Below are positions 43,019 through 50,634 of a stretch of 64,000 nt of DNA, piece by piece. Position numbers and translations under genes: made by a program. The notes beneath the pieces were generated by a model, which searched no databases, was not told the DNA's origin, and saw only the letters and a program-made list of their open reading frames with translations. This DNA comes from CBDCWA01 sp965223255 (GTDB taxonomy: Bacteria; Pseudomonadota; Alphaproteobacteria; Rhizobiales; Hyphomicrobiaceae): positions 310,001-374,000 of the forward strand of contig CBDCWA010000004.1 of the NCBI GenBank assembly GCA_965223255.1, read 5' to 3'. Numbering within the stretch: position 1 is the first letter of the stretch; the number at the start of each line of letters is the position of its first letter.

Positions 43019-44386
43019 GTGTCACTTCCGAGAATTTTGGCTCTGAGCACGCTTGCAATCGTCGCCGCCATACTTCCCTTCACATCCGATGTGAAGACCC
43101 AGACGACGCTTTTGATCGTGGCAACCGTGGTGTTCTGGGCGACGATGACGCTACCGGAATATTATACCTCGCTGGCCTTCATCGCAGCCGCTTTGCTGCT
43201 GAACCTTGCGCCCCCAGATGTTGTCTTTGCCGGCTTCAGCGCGAAGGCGGTTTGGCTGGTTTTTGCCGGCATTGTGTTTGGAATGGCCGTTCAGGAACAC
43301 AGCCTTGGTGCCACATTGTTCCAGCGCCTCGGACTATTGCAGTTGACTTATGTCCGCCTGATCTGGACGCTGGCGTTGTTTGCCTTTCTCTTGGCATTTG
43401 TGTTGCCGTCCGCCGTCGGCCGAGTCCTCGTTCTGGTTCCCTTGATCAAGCTGCTCGCAGATGAACTCGGACTCGCTGAAAAGAGCAATGAGCGTTACGC
43501 CCTTTATCTGACCGCGGTGGTCGGCACGACGTTACCGGCCTTTTCTATTTTGACATCGAACGTTCCAAATATCGTTCTGCTGGGTACCGTTGAAACGGTC
43601 CTTGGTTTCACCTTCACCTATCCCAATTACTTTGCGACCAATTTTCCCGTTCTAGGTCTGGGTACGTTCCTGCTAGGTCCCTTATGCATCTTGCGTGCGT
43701 TTCCCGGTGAGATCCCCGCGCGCCCAGTTGTCGCCACGGCAGATGAAGGCGACAAGAAAACTGCGACACCGGAACAGCAGCGTCTTGCAATCATCCTGCT
43801 CACAACCCTGGCACTATGGGTTACAGAAGAGGTTCACGGTATAGCCGCTGCCTGGATTGGCCTCACGATGGCACTCGTTTGCCTGATGCCCGGGATCGGC
43901 GCACTCCCTCCGCAAACCTTGACCAAGCTAAATCTTGGGCCCTGGCTGTTTTTGACCGGCGTCATCGCGGTCGGTGCAGTCGCGCGCCAAAATGGCGTCG
44001 CAGATATCCTTTGGAATTGGTTTCAAACAGTTGTGCCCATCGCCGACATGACCAACTTCTGGCGGTATTTCGTCCTTGTCGTCTTCAACATGGTGCTGGG
44101 CTTGTTGACGACCTTGCCGGCCGCTCCATCAATCTTCATTCCAATTGTACAACCGATTGCAAATGCCACTGGCTGGAGCGAACAGGCATTGGCCATGGCA
44201 ACCGTACCGTCTTTCATTTTTTTTGCATTTCCCTACCAGGCCCCACCGCTGCTAATCGGCACATCCTTGTTAGCTGTGCCGGCCCGTGTGGCAATGCGGG
44301 TTTTAGTACCGGTCTTTCTGATCGGCCTGCTGGTCTTGACACCACTCCACTATCTCTGGGGCCGATTGATCGGCGTTTATCCCTAA
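43019..44386 (+). CDS. SLC13/DASS-family anion permease
   Basis: Polytopic membrane protein (455 residues) of the divalent anion / sodium symporter superfamily. Two inverted halves are separated by a hydrophilic loop at about residues 230-255. Each half ends in a hairpin with conserved small residues (TLPAFSILTSNVPNIVLLGT in the first, TTLPAAPSIFIPIVQPI in the second). It starts with GTG at 43019. The substrate could be a dicarboxylate, sulfate or arsenite-type anion; context does not decide. Confidence 0.8.
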   Translation: MSLPRILALSTLAIVAAILPFTSDVKTQTTLLIVATVVFWATMTLPEYYTSLAFIAAALLLNLAPPDVVFAGFSAKAVWLVFAGIVFGMAVQEHSLGATLFQRLGLLQLTYVRLIWTLALFAFLLAFVLPSAVGRVLVLVPLIKLLADELGLAEKSNERYALYLTAVVGTTLPAFSILTSNVPNIVLLGTVETVLGFTFTYPNYFATNFPVLGLGTFLLGPLCILRAFPGEIPARPVVATADEGDKKTATPEQQRLAIILLTTLALWVTEEVHGIAAAWIGLTMALVCLMPGIGALPPQTLTKLNLGPWLFLTGVIAVGAVARQNGVADILWNWFQTVVPIADMTNFWRYFVLVVFNMVLGLLTTLPAAPSIFIPIVQPIANATGWSEQALAMATVPSFIFFAFPYQAPPLLIGTSLLAVPARVAMRVLVPVFLIGLLVLTPLHYLWGRLIGVYP

Positions 44387-45081
44387 CTGTTGGACAGCCT
44401 TGAGCATAGGCTCTGGCGTTCCACGTCGGCAGGCAAGACGCATCGGCCCGCCCACGCCCGACAGGCCCGCCATTCTGTTTCGGTATCGACATCCGTGAGA
44501 ATTCTGAGCTTTGCGACAGATACGTGGGAAAGGTTCCTAAGCGTATCGCTAAGCGCATCAGCGCTTGACCAACGCACATTGCCAAACGGTTTGGGCCGCC
44601 TGAAGGTACGCTGCGCTCCGATCAGCCAATAACCGCCATCAGGCGACGGCCCGATCACGACGCTATTCGCCCCAAGCGCACGAAACGCGGTTGCGATATC
44701 ACTTTGCCGAATTGCCGGGCAATCAGTGCCAATGATGACGATTGCACCGGCAGGTCGCCGGTCCAGCACCCGCTGCATTCTTTGGCCGAGGTCGCCACCG
44801 CCTTGTGGCACACGCCCAACATTTGCCGGCCAGTGCCGGCCAGCGACCGCTATATCCGGTGCGATTGCTATCCAGGTCTGCCACTGTCGCCCCATACCGA
44901 TCCGCGCCAGCAGTGCCGCCACCATATGGCGATAAAAATATGTCGCCTGCACGCTGCCGACACCGTTGGCCAAACGCGTCTTGACGGTGCCGACCACCGG
45001 CGCTTTTGCCATCATCACCAGCTGATTGACCCGCTGCCCGCGAAACCTAGTTTTTCTGGGACGTCTTGATGCTTTTCGCAT
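44383..45081 (-). CDS. rSAM/selenodomain-associated transferase 1 (TIGR04282-like)
   Basis: Nucleotidyltransferase-like glycosyltransferase, also annotated as an arsenosugar-biosynthesis type (DUF2064). The motif MMAKAPVVGTVKTRLA is diagnostic, followed by IVIIGTDCPAI and GPSPDGGYWLIG. I start at the ATG at 45081 with GGGAA before it (232 residues); 45117 is another option. Its start overlaps the end of transferase 2, so the pair is translationally coupled. The product of the pair is unknown. Confidence 0.87.
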   Translation of the reverse strand: MRKASRRPRKTRFRGQRVNQLVMMAKAPVVGTVKTRLANGVGSVQATYFYRHMVAALLARIGMGRQWQTWIAIAPDIAVAGRHWPANVGRVPQGGGDLGQRMQRVLDRRPAGAIVIIGTDCPAIRQSDIATAFRALGANSVVIGPSPDGGYWLIGAQRTFRRPKPFGNVRWSSADALSDTLRNLSHVSVAKLRILTDVDTETEWRACRAWAGRCVLPADVERQSLCSRLSNS

Positions 45082-45781
45082 TGATCGAGTTCCCGCTATA
45101 AATTCGTTGGACGACATGCAGCGGTGCCCCCACGCGATAGATCATCAGGCAAGCCACATTTCGAAATGAGCGGCGCATATACCCTTCGGCCTTGAACTTG
45201 TCGGCACTGGTCACAGCCGTCGTACGCAGCATTGCGATCCGCCGCCATCCCAACCGCTTCAGCAGCTCCACATCTTCCATCAGCGGCATGTCGGCATAGC
45301 CGCCCACGGCATCGTACAACTGACGCGAGATCATCAATCCCTGATCGCCGTAGGGCAATCGAAATAGCCAACACCTCAAGCGCACACAGTGCCCGAGCAC
45401 TGCAGGCAGAATGCCGCGATCATCGACTGCAAACCGAAATGCCGCCGCTGCGTTCGGACGTTTGCCTGCCTCAATGGCCTCGACAAAGGCCAGGACTTCG
45501 CCATCCCAGCCGTCACCAAGCACAGTATCTGCGTGCAAGAACAACAGCCATGGACAGCGGGCCGCCCGCGCCCCTGTAGCGAGTTGTTGGCCCCGCCCGG
45601 TCGCGCTTGTTACGACATCGGCCCCCATCTCCTCTGCGATGGCCAGTGTAGCGTCGTCAGATCCCCCATCGACGATCACCACTTGGCGCACAACGCCGCT
45701 AATGGCTGCCGGCATAAGCGCCGACAGCGTCGCCGCCAGCGTGCGTTCGGCATTCAATGTGGGTATCACGACAGACAGCAT
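45047..45781 (-). CDS. rSAM/selenodomain-associated transferase 2 (TIGR04283-like)
   Basis: GT-A type family 2 glycosyltransferase. The sugar-nucleotide fold shows MLSVVIPTLNAERTL, then VIVDGGSDDAT, LFLHADTVL and the YGDQGLMISRQLYDAVGGY block typical of this subgroup. The frame continues nine codons to an ATG at 45808; 45781 is the conserved start. It overlaps transferase 1 by 35 bases. In many genomes these two genes accompany a radical SAM protein; a different radical SAM gene (PA0069 family) lies divergently beside them here. Confidence 0.88.
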   Translation of the reverse strand: MLSVVIPTLNAERTLAATLSALMPAAISGVVRQVVIVDGGSDDATLAIAEEMGADVVTSATGRGQQLATGARAARCPWLLFLHADTVLGDGWDGEVLAFVEAIEAGKRPNAAAAFRFAVDDRGILPAVLGHCVRLRCWLFRLPYGDQGLMISRQLYDAVGGYADMPLMEDVELLKRLGWRRIAMLRTTAVTSADKFKAEGYMRRSFRNVACLMIYRVGAPLHVVQRIYSGNSINAKSIKTSQKN

Positions 45782-45998
45782 ATCGGCTTCGAATTTCGAT
45801 CGTTGCATCAGAACTGCATGGGCGTTGGCGACTTAAACCACAAAGCGCAGGCCAGCCAAACAGTTGCAAGAAACACCATCTGATGTCGATCTCCCAACAG
45901 CGACGATTTTGACATACGATTACGCTGCCGGACCCCGCCCGCGCCTGCCCGCGCTTACATGCACACAATCTCGTGACCGATTGATCATCTCTTGATTT

Positions 45999-46013
45999 GT
46001 TCTTTCTTTGTTC
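45999..46013 (+). promoter_or_regulatory. LexA (SOS) box, alphaproteobacterial type
   Basis: GTTC-TTTCTTT-GTTC is an exact match to the alphaproteobacterial LexA consensus GTTC-N7-GTTC. It lies 58 bases upstream of the radical SAM gene start, within the divergent region to transferase 2. Confidence 0.6.
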
Positions 46014-46071
46014 TAAAATAAGAATTAGAGGATTCAACCGCTCTCATAACGTCCTAAGCCACAGGCAAACC

Positions 46072-47190
46072 ATGGCCCGCGAACGACAAAGATCGTCGGA
46101 AACAAATCCTGACGAAACGGCTATCGAACCCGAAAGCCTTCGCCGCGGCCGGGGCGCGCGCACCAACAAGAGCGGACGCTTTGAGCCGCTCAGTCGCCGG
46201 GCGATCGACGATGGCTGGTCGAACGGATCAGAACGCACCCAATTCCGCACCGAAGTCAGATTTGAAAAGGCAAAGACCATCATTTCCACCAACACCAGTC
46301 CCGACATTCCATTTGATCAATCGATAAATCCCTACAGGGGCTGTGAACATGGCTGCAGCTATTGTTATGCGCGTCCGACCCACGCGTTTATGGGCCACTC
46401 TCCCGGTCTCGACTTCGAGACCAAGCTTTACACCAAACGCAATGCAGCAGAGTGTTTACGCAATGAATTGGCGAAGCCGTCCTATGTCGTCAAAACCATT
46501 GCGCTCGGCACCAACACCGACCCATATCAGCCGATTGAAAGACGCTATGCCATTACCCGCCAGATTCTAGAGGTCATGGCAGCGAGCCACCACCCCGTTA
46601 CGATTGTTACGAAGTCCGGACTGATATTGCGCGACTTGGACATCCTCACCGAACTTGCAGCCGACAATCTGGTACGCGTGGCGCTGTCCATTACCACCCT
46701 CGACAATGAGCTATGCCGCAAGATGGAGCCACGCGCGGCCGCGCCACACCGGAGATTGGAGGCTCTGACTCAGTTGTCAGCTGCCGGCATTCCCACGCAC
46801 GTGATGGTGGCACCGATCGTGCCCGGTCTCAATGATCACGAAATAGAGCGCATTCTCGAAGCCGCCCGCGACTGCGGCGCTCGCAGCGCCGAATATGTGC
46901 TCTTGCGTTTGCCGATTGAATTGAAACAACTGTTTCGTGAATGGTTGGCAAGCGAATTCCCCGACCGGGCCCGACGCATCATCGGCCGATTGCAATCAGC
47001 CCACGGCGGCAACGATTATCGCTCTGAATTCTCAATCCGACAGCGCGGCTCTGGCCCGTATGCCGAGCAAATCGCCCAGCGCTTCGCCCTGGCAAAGAAA
47101 CGCATGAAGATGAACGATAACCGCCCGCCGCTCAATCACAACGCGTTTCGAGCCCCCGGCCCAACCGAAGGGCAACTCCAATTGTTCTAA
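46072..47190 (+). CDS. PA0069-family radical SAM protein
   Basis: Radical SAM enzyme with the cluster motif CEHGCSYC (Cys91, Cys95, Cys98). The following SAM-binding blocks read IALGTNTDPYQPIE and ILTELAADNLVRVALSITT. Length is 372. It is distantly like spore photoproduct lyase, but its reaction is not known. The start is the ATG at 46072 (MARERQRSSE); the frame extends further but would cover the LexA-type box. That box suggests induction by DNA damage, which fits a repair role as a hypothesis. Confidence 0.9.
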   Translation: MARERQRSSETNPDETAIEPESLRRGRGARTNKSGRFEPLSRRAIDDGWSNGSERTQFRTEVRFEKAKTIISTNTSPDIPFDQSINPYRGCEHGCSYCYARPTHAFMGHSPGLDFETKLYTKRNAAECLRNELAKPSYVVKTIALGTNTDPYQPIERRYAITRQILEVMAASHHPVTIVTKSGLILRDLDILTELAADNLVRVALSITTLDNELCRKMEPRAAAPHRRLEALTQLSAAGIPTHVMVAPIVPGLNDHEIERILEAARDCGARSAEYVLLRLPIELKQLFREWLASEFPDRARRIIGRLQSAHGGNDYRSEFSIRQRGSGPYAEQIAQRFALAKKRMKMNDNRPPLNHNAFRAPGPTEGQLQLF

Positions 47191-47249
47191 GTCGAGACCA
47201 AATCCTGAATTCGCTTTGACATCACGGCAGGACCGCGCACAATCCGCGC

Positions 47250-47891
47250 ATGCGGCGCACTGATTCGATCAACCGACCGAGTTTCGAACTGGAATCCACC
47301 CTCATCCAGTTGGGCGATAGCCCTGTCGCCGGAATCGATGAAGCCGGTCGTGGTCCTTGGGCTGGCCCAGTGGTCGCAGCGGCGGTGATCTTGAACCCGC
47401 AGAAAATTCCAGCCGGCATCGCGGATTCCAAGACCTTGAACGCGGACGATCGCGAAGTCCTTTTTACACGCATCACCGAAACCGCCGCGGTAGCGGTCGC
47501 GATAGCTGAACCGGACCGCATTGACCGTATCAATATCCTCAATGCAACACTGTGGGCCATGCGCCAAGCGGTCCTCAAGCTTGACACATCACCGACCGTA
47601 GCCCTGATCGATGGCAATCGCACACCAAATCTTGAATGCCAGACCCGCGCTATCGTTAAAGGCGATTCCAAGTGCCTATCGATTGCCGCCGCTTCGATCA
47701 TCGCCAAGGTCACCCGTGATCGCATCATGACTGAGTATGCGGCTAGCTTTCCGGGCTATGGCTTTGAGCGCCATAAGGGCTACGGCACGCCGGAACACAA
47801 AAAGGCTTTGTCGCGGCTTGGCCCAACACCAATCCACCGCCGATCCTTCAAGCCCGTGCAACTTGCATTGACCCTCTCAGCCTCGGCTTGA
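47250..47891 (+). CDS. rnhB: ribonuclease HII
   Basis: Removes ribonucleotides and RNA primers from DNA-RNA hybrids. The active-site start GIDEAGRGPWAGPVV places the catalytic Asp-Glu at residues 30-31. KGDSKCLSIAAASIIAKVTRD and HKGYGTPEHKKAL follow. Length 213 is normal. It lies 59 bases after the radical SAM gene on the same strand, so both may respond to the same upstream promoter. Confidence 0.96.
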   Translation: MRRTDSINRPSFELESTLIQLGDSPVAGIDEAGRGPWAGPVVAAAVILNPQKIPAGIADSKTLNADDREVLFTRITETAAVAVAIAEPDRIDRINILNATLWAMRQAVLKLDTSPTVALIDGNRTPNLECQTRAIVKGDSKCLSIAAASIIAKVTRDRIMTEYAASFPGYGFERHKGYGTPEHKKALSRLGPTPIHRRSFKPVQLALTLSASA

Positions 47892-47986
47892 CCCAATCCA
47901 AAGTCGTTACCAATTGGCCACCTCGACGGCGCGCAGAGCAGCCCTCGCATAATCACTGAAATGTGTGATATAGCTTGCCCGGCGTT

Positions 47987-48063
47987 GCGCTCGTGGCCCA
48001 ATTGGATAGGGCACCGGAATTCGACTCCGGAGGCTGCAGGTTCGAGTCCTGCCGAGCGCGCCA
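47987..48063 (+). tRNA. tRNA-Arg (anticodon UCG)
   Basis: Complete cloverleaf. The acceptor arms are GCGCTCG and CGAGCGC, with discriminator G and an encoded CCA at 48061-48063. The D-stem is GCCC/GGGC, the anticodon stem CCGGA/TCCGG with loop ATTCGAC (anticodon TCG), and the T-arm GCAGG-TTCGAGT-CCTGC. It reads CGA and CGG. Confidence 0.95.
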
Positions 48064-48105
48064 TCTTCTTCTGCGCTATCGCTGCGCTGCTTGAGCGCGA
48101 CATAC

Positions 48106-48450
48106 TCATCGCTGGACTTCTGCCCAGCAGTCATCGTTCTCATAGACCCGCACCAGAGCGCAGGTATCAAGGCGATCCAGGAACCATCGCGCGATAACCT
48201 CGGCCGTCGGATTGTCCAAACCGGCCACATCATTGAGCAAGGTGTGATCAACCTGGGCCAGCAGCGGCGCCACCAATTCGTCAATCTCGGCGAAATCGGC
48301 CACGAAACCACGGCCATCCAACGTACCGCAAATAACGATATCGACGCGATAATTGTGCCCATGCAAATTCTTGCACCGGTGCCCCTCCGGCACCAATGGC
48401 AGAAAATGCGCCGCCTCAAAACGATATGTCCGCCCAATGCGGGTGTTCAT
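48106..48450 (-). CDS. queD: 6-carboxy-5,6,7,8-tetrahydropterin synthase QueD
   Basis: Second step of queuosine synthesis, converting dihydroneopterin triphosphate (the FolE product) to carboxytetrahydropterin. Zinc ligands His15, His30 and His32 and catalytic Cys26 are all visible in FEAAHFLP and GHRCKNLHGHNYRV. The FAEIDELV and VDHTLLND blocks follow. Length 114 is usual. It lies 52 bases after queE on the same strand, so the two form an operon. Together with folE, queC and queF in this window the pathway to preQ1 is complete. Confidence 0.96.
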   Translation of the reverse strand: MNTRIGRTYRFEAAHFLPLVPEGHRCKNLHGHNYRVDIVICGTLDGRGFVADFAEIDELVAPLLAQVDHTLLNDVAGLDNPTAEVIARWFLDRLDTCALVRVYENDDCWAEVQR

Positions 48451-48502
48451 TTGGCTCTCCGATTGCCAGAGTATCAGGACGGTCCGGCGTCTTTCGAGGT
48501 GC

Positions 48503-49132
48503 TTATGGCAACCCCAGGAGTTTGTGAGTTTGCAGGCTTATCCGCCACTTGGGGTGATGAATGCAATACTGAACCGCGGCCTCGGTATGCGCTGCGACAT
48601 CTGGCCCATCCATCGGCTGCAAGAAGAAGTGCTTGAAGGCCAATCCTTCAAACGCCTCGGGCACTGCCGAGGCTTGCGGATAAACGAGCTTCAGCTCATG
48701 ACCGGAACGCTGTACCAATTCGGCGCCGCCCTTGGGGCTGACACAGATCCAGTCAATGCCATGGGGCGCGCAAATCGTCCCATTCGTCTCGATCGCAATC
48801 TCGAAACCTTGGCGCTTGACGGCTGTTATCAGGTCTGCATCCAGCTGCAGCAACGGCTCACCGCCGGTGAACACCACATAGCGCGCTGGCTGTTTTTCTC
48901 CCCAAGTCGACTCGATCGCCGCCGCGAGCGCCGCCGGCGTCGCAAAGCGACCGCCGCCGGGCCCATCGGTTCCAACGAAGTCCGTATCGCAAAACTGGCA
49001 GACCGCCGATGTGCGGTCACGTTCCAGGCCTGACCAAAGATTGCAACCGCTAAACCGGCAGAATACCGCAGCCCGCCCCGTCTGCGCGCCCTCGCCTTGC
49101 AAGGTCTTGAAAATCTCTTTGACCGCGTAGAC
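48503..49132 (-). CDS. queE: 7-carboxy-7-deazaguanine synthase QueE
   Basis: Radical SAM enzyme that contracts the QueD product to 7-carboxy-7-deazaguanine. It has the less common cluster spacing C-x14-C-x2-C (Cys31, Cys46, Cys49), as in the E. coli-type enzymes, rather than CxxxCxxC. EIFKTLQGEGAQTGRAAVFC at the start and FTGGEPLLQ are typical. I choose the GTG at 49132, six bases after GGAG (209 residues); the frame runs on to 49213 without family similarity. queD follows downstream. Confidence 0.95.
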   Translation of the reverse strand, partial: VYAVKEIFKTLQGEGAQTGRAAVFCRFSGCNLWSGLERDRTSAVCQFCDTDFVGTDGPGGGRFATPAALAAAIESTWGEKQPARYVVFTGGEPLLQLDADLITAVKRQGFEIAIETNGTICAPHGIDWICVSPKGGAELVQRSGHELKLVYPQASAVPEAFEGLAFKHFFLQPMDGPDVAAHTEAAVQYCIHHPKWRISLQTHKLLGLP

Positions 49133-49284
49133 CACATCCTGCTCCAAAGGCCATTTGCACCACCCAAATTCTATCGAGCATCTCGGTCGACATGCTGACC
49201 TGAAGGGCTCCAAGTTGCACGTCCGACTTGTTCGCCTTTCGTTCGACAGATTATCATGGGCTTATAAGACCGGCCATGGTGGCG

Positions 49285-49300
49285 TTAACCATTTGTTAAC
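49285..49300 (+). promoter_or_regulatory. CtrA-binding site upstream of ccrM
   Basis: TTAA-CCATTTG-TTAAC is an exact match to the CtrA consensus TTAA-N7-TTAAC, 95 bases before the ccrM start. In Caulobacter ccrM is a direct CtrA target, so this fits. Confidence 0.75.
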
Positions 49301-49395
49301 CCTGCCGGGGTGAGGTTGCCTCCCCGCCTTTGGCGCCCAGTCAGTTAGCTTTGTGTATCAGTTTGCGTTTGTGTAGCGGAGTAAAAGTCATCTCA

Positions 49396-50505
49396 ATGCG
49401 TTCGAAGTTGCGTAAGACTATCAAAACAATCAAACCCAATAGCGTCCTAACTGGAGAATGCCTGCCGCAATTGGCAAGACTGCCCGACGCTTCGATTGAC
49501 TTGGTATTTGCCGATCCACCATACAATCTGCAACTCGATGGCGACCTATTGCGCCCGAACAACACCGTCGTCGATGGCGTGCATCAATCGTGGGATCGAT
49601 TTCAGAGCTTCGCAGACTATGACGCGTTCACCCGCGCCTGGCTCGGCGAGTGTCGCCGCGTTCTCAAACCCAACGGCGCTTTGTGGGTGATCGGCTCTTA
49701 TCACAACATCTTTCGCATCGGCGCCGCCTTACAGGATCTGGGCTATTGGATTCAGAATGACGTCATCTGGCGCAAGACCAATCCGATGCCGAACTTCCGT
49801 GGCAAACGCTTCACTAACGCCCATGAAACACTGATCTGGGCGGCCCGCGATGCGAAGGCAAGAGTCACCTTCAATTATGAAGCCATGAAGGTCTTCAACG
49901 ACGATCTCCAGATGCGTTCCGACTGGCTGTTACCGATCTGCTCTGGTCCTGAACGCTTGAAGGACGATGGCGGTCGCAAGGCGCACCCAACACAAAAGCC
50001 GGAAGCCCTGCTCTACCGCGTCATCCTCGCCACCACCAATGTCGGCGACATCGTCCTTGATCCGTTTTTCGGCACTGGAACCACCGGCGCTGTTGCCCGC
50101 AAGCTGGGGCGCAGATGGCTCGGCATTGAGCGCGATCCGGACTATGTGAAAGCCGCCCGCGAACGCATCAGGAAGGTGAGACCGCTTGGCCCCGATGCGC
50201 TGGAGGTAAGCAAAGGCAAGCGCGCCGAACCCCGCGTACCGTTTGGCACAATCATTGAGCGGGGCATCCTTGAGCCTGGTGACGCGCTGTTTGACATCCG
50301 CAAACGCATTCGCGCCGAGGTGCGCGCTGACGGCACGTTATCCGCCAATGGTGCCAAGGGGTCGATCCATCGCCTAGGCGCCGAGCTTCAGGGCAAGGCC
50401 GCCTGCAACGGTTGGACGTTTTGGCACTTTGAAGTCGAAGGCAAATTGAAACCGATTGATGTCTTGAGAGATCAGGTCAAGCGCGAAATGGGACTGGTCG
50501 CCTGA
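49396..50505 (+). CDS. ccrM: cell-cycle-regulated adenine methyltransferase CcrM
   Basis: DNA N6-adenine methyltransferase expected to modify GANTC. Motif IV DPPY lies at residues 40-43 and motif I FFGTGTTGAVA near 225, the order of the beta class. The C-terminal domain (about 265-365, PFGTIIERGILEPGDALFD and on) is the RAMA-type extension of CcrM. I start at the ATG at 49396. There is no restriction enzyme beside it, in line with a solitary regulator. An exact CtrA site upstream points to cell-cycle control. Confidence 0.96.
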   Translation: MRSKLRKTIKTIKPNSVLTGECLPQLARLPDASIDLVFADPPYNLQLDGDLLRPNNTVVDGVHQSWDRFQSFADYDAFTRAWLGECRRVLKPNGALWVIGSYHNIFRIGAALQDLGYWIQNDVIWRKTNPMPNFRGKRFTNAHETLIWAARDAKARVTFNYEAMKVFNDDLQMRSDWLLPICSGPERLKDDGGRKAHPTQKPEALLYRVILATTNVGDIVLDPFFGTGTTGAVARKLGRRWLGIERDPDYVKAARERIRKVRPLGPDALEVSKGKRAEPRVPFGTIIERGILEPGDALFDIRKRIRAEVRADGTLSANGAKGSIHRLGAELQGKAACNGWTFWHFEVEGKLKPIDVLRDQVKREMGLVA

Positions 50506-50634
50506 TGGTGAAACCGTGCTTTTTCACCTGCACATAACCCTCGACATGACCGATTGCTAACTTGCGCTCCTGCGCCGGCCTCTCTATCCCTTCCGGTTGC
50601 CATAGCAGATCCCAGAGAGAGAGCCGACGCCCCA

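Noticed and set aside
47780..48109. Minus-strand frame across rnhB end and tRNA-Arg
   Set aside because: It covers a complete tRNA, which explains the sequence; the frame is chance.
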